This document shows, in pieces, positions 31,930 through 38,194 of a DNA stretch of 38,194 nucleotides. Origin of the DNA: JBFGFG01 sp041627475. Its GTDB lineage: Bacteria; Actinomycetota; Nitriliruptoria; Nitriliruptorales; Nitriliruptoraceae. How positions within the stretch are numbered: position 1 is the first letter of the stretch; every line of letters starts with the position of its first letter. The DNA lies in NCBI GenBank assembly GCA_041627475.1, contig JBFKQZ010000003.1, positions 1-38,194 on the forward strand, written 5' to 3'. A program made the position numbers and the translations under genes. The notes below the pieces were generated by a model. It was not told where the DNA came from, made no database searches, and saw only the letters and a program-made list of their open reading frames with translations.

Positions 31930-33272
31930 GCGGGCTGGCCGCAGCGGCACCGGGCGCCCACGAGGCCGGCCTGGACCTCGTCGCGATCGGCATCGGCGTC
32001 GTGCTGCTGATCGCCAACGCCTTCTTCGTCGCGGCCGAGATCGCGCTGCTCGCGGCCCGCCGCGCCCGGATCGAGGACCTGGCTGCGACGGGCGAGCCCC
32101 GCGCCGTCCGGGCGCTGAAGGCGCTCGAGGAGCTGTCGGTCACCTTCTCCGGTGCGCAGCTCGGCATCACGATGTGCTCCCTGGGGCTCGGCGCGGTCGC
32201 GGAGCCGGCCGTGGCTGCCGCACTGGTCGGGCCGCTCGAGTCGCTCGGGATCCCCGCCGACTCGGCCGGCATCGTCGCCTTCATCATCGCGCTGACGATC
32301 GTGGTCTTCCTCCACATGGTCCTCGGCGAGATGGTGCCCAAGAACCTCGCGCTGGCCGGTGCGGAGACGCTGTCGCTGCGCGTCGCGCGTCTCTTCGGCT
32401 GGTACGTGACGCTGTTCCGCCCGATCATCCTCGTCCTCAACAGTGCGGCGAACGGGCTGGTGCGCCTGACCCGGACGGAGCCGATCGAGGAGATCGGGCT
32501 CGTCCACACGCCCGACGAGCTCCAGCTGGCCCTGCGCGAGTCGCGCCGGCACGGGATGGTCGCGCCGGCGGACGCCCGTGTGCTGACGGCGGCCCTGCAG
32601 CTGGCGGACATCGACGCCGAGGCGGCGATGACACCGCGGACCGATCTCGTCTCGGTGACCTCGGACACGGGACCGCAGGAGATCCTCGAGCTGGCGGCCG
32701 AGACCGGGTTCACCCGGTTCCCCGTGACACACGGCGACCTCGACCACGTCATCGGCATGGTGCACGTCAAGGACCTCCTGATCGCCGAGGCCGACGAGCT
32801 CGTCGGGCGTGACGCGGGCGACCTGGTCCGCCCGCTGCCGGCCGTGCCGGAGTCGCGCGACCTCGAGCACCTGCTGGTCAGCATGCGTGAGCAGCGGGCC
32901 CATGCCGCGCTGGTGGTGGACGAGTACGGCGGCACCGCGGGACTGCTCACGCTGGAGGACGTGATCGAGGAGCTCGTGGGCGAGATCGCCGACGAGTTCG
33001 ACAGCGAGGAGCAGGCGGGCCAGACGACGGAGGGTGCCTGGGTCGTGCCGGGGACGTTCCGGCGCGACGAGCTGGAACGTCTGGCCGGTGTGACCCTGCC
33101 CGCCGGCGCCGCCGAGACGGTGTCGGGAGTCCTGACCGAGGAGCTCGGTCGGCTGCTGCGCCGTGGTGACGTCCTGGAGGTCGAGGGCTGGACGCTGCGC
33201 GTGCTCACGATGGAGGGCCGTCGCGCGGGTCAGGTCGAGGTGGTGGCACCCACGGAGGGCGACCACGACTAG
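31926..33272 (+). CDS. CNNM/CorC (HlyC) family membrane protein with CBS domains, copy 2
   Basis: This 448-residue protein has the same architecture as its upstream neighbour: CNNM/DUF21 domain (GVVLLIANAFFVAAEIALLA, LSVTFSGAQLGITMCSLGLG, LGEMVPKNLALA), CBS pair (AAMTPRTDLVSV, ETGFTRFPVTHG, VDEYGGTAGLLTLEDVIEE) and CorC/HlyC domain. The two proteins are clearly paralogous but differ at many positions, so the duplication is old. ATG 31926 overlaps the TGA of copy 1, which suggests both subunits are made together. Such paired copies are common in actinobacteria. The membrane domain here keeps a longer N-terminal region of about 20 residues. Confidence 0.9.
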   Translation: MSGLAAAAPGAHEAGLDLVAIGIGVVLLIANAFFVAAEIALLAARRARIEDLAATGEPRAVRALKALEELSVTFSGAQLGITMCSLGLGAVAEPAVAAALVGPLESLGIPADSAGIVAFIIALTIVVFLHMVLGEMVPKNLALAGAETLSLRVARLFGWYVTLFRPIILVLNSAANGLVRLTRTEPIEEIGLVHTPDELQLALRESRRHGMVAPADARVLTAALQLADIDAEAAMTPRTDLVSVTSDTGPQEILELAAETGFTRFPVTHGDLDHVIGMVHVKDLLIAEADELVGRDAGDLVRPLPAVPESRDLEHLLVSMREQRAHAALVVDEYGGTAGLLTLEDVIEELVGEIADEFDSEEQAGQTTEGAWVVPGTFRRDELERLAGVTLPAGAAETVSGVLTEELGRLLRRGDVLEVEGWTLRVLTMEGRRAGQVEVVAPTEGDHD

Positions 33273-33342
33273 TCACTTCTCGCCACGCTGGGTTGATCCT
33301 GATCCACGCCCGAGGATCCCGTTCGGCGCAGGACCCCGCCGG

Positions 33343-33348
33343 TAGCCT
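33343..33348 (+). promoter_or_regulatory. Possible -10 element of the histidine kinase gene
   Basis: TAGCCT lies 26 nt before GTG 33374, in the 101-bp gap after copy 2 of the CNNM-type pair. A GAGGGA site (33362-33367) follows it. Nothing else is seen in this gap. Confidence 0.4.
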
Positions 33349-33373
33349 CCGGGGCGTCGACGAGGGACCACCG

Positions 33374-35458
33374 GTGGACGAGCCCACACTCCGTGCGCTG
33401 CTCGACGCAGCCCCGGTCGCGGCGGTCGTCGTGGGGCAGGACCACACCATCCGTGCGTGGAACCCGGCTGCTGCCGCGATCACCGGGTGGGAAGCCGACG
33501 AGGTGCTCGGTCAGCCGGACCCGATGATCCCCGAGGGGCGGCAGCAGGAGACGGCCGAGGCCCTCGAGGGCTGGCTGGCCGGCAGTGACGAGCCCGAGCG
33601 CCTCGTCCTGCCCCGGGTCCGGCGTGACGGCTCGAAGTTCCAGCTGTGCCTCGAGTCCGCCGCGACGATCGAGCTGGCCGACGGGCCGGGGATGGCGGTC
33701 TGGTTCACCGAGGCGAGCGACCTCGACGCACTGGTCCTGCACCGCAACCAGCTGTCCCGTCGGCTCGTCGGCGCGACCCGCATCGAGGACGTCGTCCCGG
33801 TGCTCACCGAAGCCGTCACCGACGTGCTCGGTGCCGCGGACGCGGTGGTGCTGCGGCGCTGCCCGCCGGGCCTGCACCTGCACGGGTTGCGGGGGTTCGG
33901 GATGGAGACCGAGGTGGCCGAGCAGGTCGAGCTGGACCTGCGGACCGGGACGCCGTGGACGGCCGCGGCGACGGGTGACATCACCGACGGCGAGCTCGAC
34001 ATCGGCGACGGCCCGCTGGCATCGTCGTTCATCCCGATGGGCCCTGAGGGGGGTGGCTGGGTGCTGGCCACCCGCGGGACGCATGCGGCCGGTGCCAACG
34101 TGCACGTGCAGGACCTCTTCCGGGCGGTCGCCGACGAGGCCTGGGCGGCGCTGAAGCGCGTCTCCCTCGTGGCCGAGCTCGACGGCAAGATCGAGATCCT
34201 CGAGGCGACGAGCCGGCTGGCCGGCTCGGTCGGCCTCGACCTCGAGGCGGCGCTCACGGCCGTGACCCGACACGCGGCTGAGGCGCTGTCCTGCGAACGG
34301 GCCGCGGTCTACCTCGTCGAGCCCGACTCGGGCGAGCTCGAGCTCGCGCACGTCTTCGCCTCCGACGCCTCGCCCGACGAGCTGCTCGCCGAGGACGAGG
34401 GCCTCGAGCTCGCACGGGAGGTGGTGCGCAGCGGGGACGAGGTGCTCTACCAGGACGTCTCGGCCTGCGAGATCGCCGAGGGACCGTGGCACGCCGACGC
34501 CGGGAGCGTCGCCGTCATGGGGCTCCCGCTGCTGGTCGCCAATCGGCGGGTGGGTGCCCTCGTGGTCGCGCACACCATCGCGCACCCGCGCGGGTTCACG
34601 TCGCTGTGCCAGCAGGTCGGTGCGGCCGTGGCGCAGCAGGCCGCTCTCGCCATGGAGCACGCCCGGCTCTACGCCGCCGCCCAGCGCAACGTCGAGCGGC
34701 TCGAGGAGATGGACCGGCTCAAGGCCGACTGGATGGCCGGCGTCACCCACGACCTCAAGGCGCCCGTCACGACGCTGGTCGGCTTCGTCGACACGCTGCG
34801 GCGCATGACGGGGCAGGTCAGCGAGGACGACCAGCGCCACTTCCTCGACATCATGTCGCGCCAGGCCAAGCGGCTCGTCGGCCTGATCGAGGACCTGATG
34901 CTCTCGGCACGGGTCGAGGCCGACGCGGCCGCCCGGCGCCGGGAGGTCGTCGACGTCGGCGAGCTCGTCGAGACCGTCGTCGAGTCGATGGACCAGGACG
35001 ACCGCGAGCGCATCGCGGTCAAGACCGACGACGTCACCGCGTCCGTCCTCGGGGACCGTGCCCACCTCCAGCGCGTCATCGTCAACCTCATCTCCAACGG
35101 GCTGATGCACGGCGCCGGGGCCATCACCGTCAGCGTCGGGCACGAGACCGGCAAGGTGCTCGTGGCCGTCGAGGACGAGGGGGCGGGTGTCCCGGTCGAC
35201 GACCGGGAGCGGATCTTCGAGCGGTTCGTCCACGGCGACCACGAGGCCTCCTCCGGGCTGGGCCTGTTCGTGGCGAAGGGCATCATGGAGGCGCACGAGG
35301 GCTCCATCTCGGTGACCGACCGTGCCGACGGTCGACCCGGGGCACGGTTCGAGCTGCGGTTCCCCCGCAGCCGCCGCCAGCGCGAGCAGGACCTGGCCCC
35401 GACCGAGGTCGTCGAGGACCGTCGCAGGACCGACCCCGTCGGGAGCGGTGGCGTCTGA
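33374..35458 (+). CDS. Orphan soluble sensor histidine kinase (PAS-GAF-GAF-HisKA-HATPase)
   Basis: This 694-residue protein is a cytoplasmic sensor kinase. Residues ~5-115 look like a PAS domain (LLDAAPVAAVVVGQDHTIRA, WNPAAAAITGWEADEVLG). Residues ~130-270 and ~295-450 are two GAF-like regions, the second ending in QVGAAVAQQAALAMEHARLY. HisKA follows, with phospho-accepting His459 in GVTHDLKAPVTTLVGF. The ATPase part has the N-box NLISNGLMHG, EDEGAGVPVDDRERIFERF and SGLGLFVAKGIM. No membrane segment, signal peptide or receiver domain is present, and no response regulator gene is adjacent. The start GTG 33374 has GAGGGA upstream. Its signal is unknown. Confidence 0.88.
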   Translation: MDEPTLRALLDAAPVAAVVVGQDHTIRAWNPAAAAITGWEADEVLGQPDPMIPEGRQQETAEALEGWLAGSDEPERLVLPRVRRDGSKFQLCLESAATIELADGPGMAVWFTEASDLDALVLHRNQLSRRLVGATRIEDVVPVLTEAVTDVLGAADAVVLRRCPPGLHLHGLRGFGMETEVAEQVELDLRTGTPWTAAATGDITDGELDIGDGPLASSFIPMGPEGGGWVLATRGTHAAGANVHVQDLFRAVADEAWAALKRVSLVAELDGKIEILEATSRLAGSVGLDLEAALTAVTRHAAEALSCERAAVYLVEPDSGELELAHVFASDASPDELLAEDEGLELAREVVRSGDEVLYQDVSACEIAEGPWHADAGSVAVMGLPLLVANRRVGALVVAHTIAHPRGFTSLCQQVGAAVAQQAALAMEHARLYAAAQRNVERLEEMDRLKADWMAGVTHDLKAPVTTLVGFVDTLRRMTGQVSEDDQRHFLDIMSRQAKRLVGLIEDLMLSARVEADAAARRREVVDVGELVETVVESMDQDDRERIAVKTDDVTASVLGDRAHLQRVIVNLISNGLMHGAGAITVSVGHETGKVLVAVEDEGAGVPVDDRERIFERFVHGDHEASSGLGLFVAKGIMEAHEGSISVTDRADGRPGARFELRFPRSRRQREQDLAPTEVVEDRRRTDPVGSGGV

Positions 35459-35504
35459 GCCGCGACCGGTCGGTAGCGTGCGCCGCCGACCAGGGGGCTG
35501 CACG

Positions 35505-36143
35505 GTGGGAGCCGACGAGGAGCGTTCCGCGGCACGGGCGCGGGCTGCGGCGGCGCTACGGCGCTTCGGGCATGCCCTGCACAGCCGTGACGCGGACGCC
35601 AGCCTGCTCGACGAGGTGGCGGCAGCGGCCGACGCGGTGACCGCGCGTCTCGAGGACGTGCCGTTGCGCGAGCGTGACCTCAGCGCGCTGCGTGGGCAGA
35701 TGTGGGCCGACCCCGTCCCGGACGGCGGTGTGGTGCAGCACTTCCAGGACTGCTTCGTGTCCGGGATCTGGAACCCGATGGGCATCGGCATCGAGGTCCG
35801 TCGCGACGGCGACGAGGCCGTGGCGACCGTGACGCTCGGCGCGGCCTACGAGGGCGCACCGGGTCGCAGCCACGGCGGGATCGTCGCTGCCATCTTCGAC
35901 GACGTGCTGGGCTACCTCCTGCGCTTCCTCAAGCAGCCTGCCTTCACGGGGGAGCTGACCGTCCGGTACCTCGCGCCGACGCCGATCCACGAACCGCTGG
36001 AGTTCCGCGCGCGGGTGGAACGGGTCGAGGGCCGCAAGATCGACACGGTCGCCGAGGCGTACGCGCTCGGTCCCGACGGTGAGCGGACCCACGTCGCGAC
36101 GGCCACGGCGCGGTTCATCGCGATCGACTCCTACGTGCCGTGA
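35505..36143 (+). CDS. PaaI-like hotdog-fold acyl-CoA thioesterase
   Basis: This 212-residue protein has an N-terminal helical stretch of ~75 residues and a C-terminal hotdog domain (residues ~90-210). The active-site helix segment GRSHGGIVAAIFDDVLGYLL, with HGG and an Asp, is typical of PaaI/YbgC-type thioesterases, which hydrolyse acyl-CoA. GTG 35505 has AGGGGG 7-8 nt upstream; the longer frame to 35322 overlaps the kinase gene and is not real. A -10-like TAGCGT is at 35474. Its stop codon overlaps the start of the next gene (GTGA), so the two are coupled. The substrate is unknown. Confidence 0.82.
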   Translation: MGADEERSAARARAAAALRRFGHALHSRDADASLLDEVAAAADAVTARLEDVPLRERDLSALRGQMWADPVPDGGVVQHFQDCFVSGIWNPMGIGIEVRRDGDEAVATVTLGAAYEGAPGRSHGGIVAAIFDDVLGYLLRFLKQPAFTGELTVRYLAPTPIHEPLEFRARVERVEGRKIDTVAEAYALGPDGERTHVATATARFIAIDSYVP

Positions 36144-37495
36144 GCCTCGCTCGACTGCTGGCCGAGACCCACGCCCTGGCCCGCGACTGGTGGGACCCGT
36201 CCCGACGGCTGCTCGTGCACCCGGGCGGGCTGCTCGGCGACCGGGTCGTCCGACGGGGCGACGTCGTGGGGCTGGTGCCGTCGACGGCCTGGTGGGCGCT
36301 GGGGCTCCTCGAGCGAGGTGCCGCGGGCGACCGCGAGCTCGCCGAGGTCGCGGTGCGCAGCGTCCTCGACCGTGGTCTCGGCGGAGACGAGCAGGAACGT
36401 CGCGAGGTCGCGACGGCCTTGGCGCTGCTCCTGCGTGACCACGAGCTGCCGGCGACGCTGGCCGGTGACGCGCGGGCCGCGGTGGCGCGGACCGTCCACG
36501 CCGCTGCGGCACGGGCAGTCGACGTCACCCGGACCGATGCCGCCGTCCTCCGTGCGTGGCTCGAGCTGGAGGTCGGCCGCTGGGAGGGCGACGAGGAGCT
36601 GCTCGCCTCCGGTGCCGCGCGGGCCCGGGCCGTCGCCGCCGACGCCGGCGTCCGTGGGCACGTCGCCGTGCACGGCAGCCCCAGCGCCAGCGGCGTCGCG
36701 CTGCTCGGGCTGTCGCTGTGGGCGGAACGGCCCCCCGTCGACGACCTCGCCCCGCTCGGCCGCGCCCTGCGCGACGAGGTCTGGCACGACCTCCTCGCTG
36801 CCTGGCACCCGGGGCTGCGGACGATGGTCCCGCCGTTCACCCGCGCCCGCGGGATCGACCTCACCACCCACGTCGCTGTCGCCGGCCTGTGGTTCGCCTG
36901 GCTCGTGGACGGCGTCGAACCGGTCCCGCCGCTGCACGAGCCGCAGTTGCACCAGGCGCAGGACCTGCCCCTGGTGTTCGCGATCGCCGCACTGGCCGAC
37001 GCGAGCAGGGACGTGCGCGACCTGGCACCGCTGGTCCGGGCACAGCCGCCGCGACAGGGCGAGTGGTACGACCGGGTCGGGGAGCGGGTCTGGACCGGCT
37101 GGACCGGTGGCGACCTCGCCGTCGGGGCCGAGTGGTCACCCGACGAGCGCGGTGGCGCGTCGCAGGCCGTCACGGCCGCAGCCGTGTGGCGGTCGCCCGC
37201 CGGCGGCAACGCCTGGCTGCGGCTCCACCAGCGGTCGGGTGCCGTCGAGGCCCGGGTCGAGCAGGAGGACGGTGTGGTGCGGCTCGTCCACGGCACCACG
37301 ACGGGGCCCGTGGAGCTGTGGCTCGGCGGGGGCGAGGCCACCGTCGCCGCCGAGCGGCTCGAGCACGGCGGTCGGACGTGGTGGCTGGAGGGGGTCGCGG
37401 AGGTCGCGCCGACCGGACGGCCGTCGCCACAGGTGACGGGCGCCTGGGCGCTGGAGGCCCGCGCCGACGGCATCGTGCTGACGACGGAGGTCTGA
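36140..37495 (+). CDS. Uncharacterised 451-residue protein
   Basis: I do not recognise this protein. It begins MSLARLLAETHALARDWWDP and is rich in Ala, Leu, Arg and Trp. The first ~280 residues read as repeated helical hairpins (AWWALGLLERG, EVATALALLLRDHELPATLA, WHDLLAAWHPGLRTMVPPF, HVAVAGLWFAWLVDG), which recalls alpha/alpha toroid folds such as those of some glycan-active enzymes. The last ~130 residues look like beta strands (AWLRLHQRSGAVEARVEQ, VELWLGGGEATVAAERLE). No signal peptide or obvious catalytic motif is seen. GTG 36140 overlaps the TGA of the thioesterase gene and the DNA glycosylase gene starts 1 nt after its stop, so it is the middle gene of a coupled trio. Confidence 0.75.
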   Translation: MSLARLLAETHALARDWWDPSRRLLVHPGGLLGDRVVRRGDVVGLVPSTAWWALGLLERGAAGDRELAEVAVRSVLDRGLGGDEQERREVATALALLLRDHELPATLAGDARAAVARTVHAAAARAVDVTRTDAAVLRAWLELEVGRWEGDEELLASGAARARAVAADAGVRGHVAVHGSPSASGVALLGLSLWAERPPVDDLAPLGRALRDEVWHDLLAAWHPGLRTMVPPFTRARGIDLTTHVAVAGLWFAWLVDGVEPVPPLHEPQLHQAQDLPLVFAIAALADASRDVRDLAPLVRAQPPRQGEWYDRVGERVWTGWTGGDLAVGAEWSPDERGGASQAVTAAAVWRSPAGGNAWLRLHQRSGAVEARVEQEDGVVRLVHGTTTGPVELWLGGGEATVAAERLEHGGRTWWLEGVAEVAPTGRPSPQVTGAWALEARADGIVLTTEV

Positions 37496-37496
37496 G

Positions 37497-38081
37497 ATGG
37501 GGTTCACGCGCGAGGAGCTCGAGGCGTACCGCGGCGAGGAGGTCGACGACCTCGTCGGTGACGACGTCCGACTGCTGCTCGTCGGCATCAACCCGGGTCT
37601 GTGGACCGCGGCGACCAACACGCACTTCGCCTACCCGTCGAACCGGTTCTACCCGGCGCTGCACCTCGCCGGGATCACGCCGACGCCGATCGACCCCAAC
37701 GGCGCGACCGACGAGGACCGCACGATGCTGCGTGGCCTCGGGATCGCCATCACCAACGTCGTGGCGCGTGCCACGGCCCGGGCGTCCGAGCTGACCCGCG
37801 ACGAGCTGCGTGCCGGTGGCGAGGTCGTCGCGTCGAAGGTCGCCGCATGGCGACCGAACGTCGTCGCGTTCGTCGGGATCACCGCCTACCGCGACGCCTA
37901 CGGCCGTCGCGGGGCGAGCACGGGGCGCCAGCCCGAGGGGGAGTGGCTCGCCGGCGTCGAGACCTGGGCGGTCCCCAACCCGAGCGGCCTGAACGCCCAC
38001 GAGACGGCACCGTCGCTCGCCCGGGCCTACCGCGAGGTCGCCGTCGCGGCGGGCGTCGACGTCGGCCCACCACGCTGGTGA
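37497..38081 (+). CDS. mug: G/U mismatch-specific DNA glycosylase (MUG-type uracil-DNA glycosylase)
   Basis: This 194-residue protein is a member of the uracil-DNA glycosylase superfamily of the MUG type, which removes uracil or related bases paired with G in DNA. Motif 1 is LLLVGINPGLWTAATNTHFA (catalytic Asn in GINPG), and the minor-groove intercalation motif is NPSGLNAH near residue 162. YPSNRFYPAL matches the base-pocket segment. Its ATG lies 1 nt after the stop of the uncharacterised gene, so translation is likely coupled. It is 1 nt from the convergent partial gene at the right edge. The enzyme acts in base-excision repair in the cytoplasm. Confidence 0.92.
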   Translation: MGFTREELEAYRGEEVDDLVGDDVRLLLVGINPGLWTAATNTHFAYPSNRFYPALHLAGITPTPIDPNGATDEDRTMLRGLGIAITNVVARATARASELTRDELRAGGEVVASKVAAWRPNVVAFVGITAYRDAYGRRGASTGRQPEGEWLAGVETWAVPNPSGLNAHETAPSLARAYREVAVAAGVDVGPPRW

Positions 38082-38082
38082 G

Positions 38083-38194
38083 TCAGTCGCCGCCGAACAT
38101 CGGCAGGCCGTCGGCGAGCGGGTCGTCGGGCGTGCCACGGACGCCCGAGAGGCCGTCCGCCGGCGTCTCGATGGCCGGCAGGGCGTCGACGGCG
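38083..38194 (-). CDS. C-terminal end of an unidentified gene (cut by window edge)
   Basis: An open frame enters from the right edge and stops with TGA at 38083-38085, giving at least 36 residues that end GTPDDPLADGLPMFGGD. The piece is Asp/Gly/Pro-rich, as expected for a disordered C-terminal tail. Its stop lies 1 nt from the mug stop. It is too short to identify. Confidence 0.5.
   Translation of the reverse strand, partial: AVDALPAIETPADGLSGVRGTPDDPLADGLPMFGGD

Noticed and set aside
30625..33272. Recent tandem duplication of the CNNM-type genes
   Set aside because: The two proteins share architecture but differ at many positions, so this is an old paralogous pair and not a recent repeat.
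33269..35791. 840-residue open frame on the minus strand opposite the histidine kinase
   Set aside because: The plus strand has clear PAS, HisKA and HATPase motifs; the minus frame has low-complexity His/Asp/Arg composition and no recognisable domain.

Overview
The window is very GC-rich chromosomal DNA from an actinomycete-like bacterium. The Actinomycetota assignment rests on a mycothiol-type (MDMPI-fold) gene, a FadE5-type acyl-CoA dehydrogenase, an ATP-grasp/alpha-E/transglutaminase gene trio like one found in mycobacteria, many GTG starts, TANNNT-type -10 elements and several apparently leaderless genes. The exact class is not fixed by what can be seen. Genes are densely packed. There is no rRNA, tRNA, insertion sequence, prophage or CRISPR array that I can recognise; this is ordinary core/accessory chromosome with about 35 protein genes, two of them cut by the window edges.

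Layout. 1-2.3 kb: start of a LuxR/AAA-type regulator, a doubtful small ORF, an FMN-dependent lactate-monooxygenase-like enzyme and a small unknown gene. 2.3-8.4 kb: a DMT exporter divergent from an ArsR/DUF2087 regulator, a coiled-coil lytic transglycosylase, a primary-like sigma factor and an ABC-F ATPase with a large inverted repeat in its upstream region. 8.6-13.2 kb: the operon of circularly permuted ATP-grasp, alpha-E protein and transglutaminase, followed by a heme-oxygenase-like iron enzyme preceded by a perfect 7-3-7 palindrome. 13.2-16.7 kb: DUF2461 protein, zinc metallopeptidase and a second ABC-F ATPase. 16.8-19.3 kb: a 4-hydroxybutyryl-CoA dehydratase-family enzyme divergent from an amidohydrolase. 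19.4-25.8 kb: a CPA2 antiporter with a degenerate RCK domain, then envelope/protease genes (matrixin-like protease, class A penicillin-binding protein, trypsin-like protease) and a 2'-5' RNA ligase-like protein.

25.9-27.9 kb: a TetR regulator with two palindromic operators over its own start, driving an MDMPI-fold protein and a membrane protein, closed by a strong hairpin shared with the convergent fadE5. 27.9-30.6 kb: fadE5 divergent from a second TetR gene, with three 19-bp-phased copies of a GAGCGTACGCTC-like operator between them. 30.6-38.2 kb: two translationally coupled CNNM/CorC-type membrane proteins, an orphan soluble PAS-GAF-GAF histidine kinase, and a tightly coupled set of thioesterase, unknown 451-residue protein and mismatch-specific DNA glycosylase, then the tail of an unidentified gene.

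For novelty the best leads are the iron-enzyme extension of the ATP-grasp/alpha-E/transglutaminase locus, the shortened cluster loop in the dehydratase, the two TetR operator arrays, and the structured region upstream of the first ABC-F gene. All function calls come from reading motifs by eye; no database search was made.
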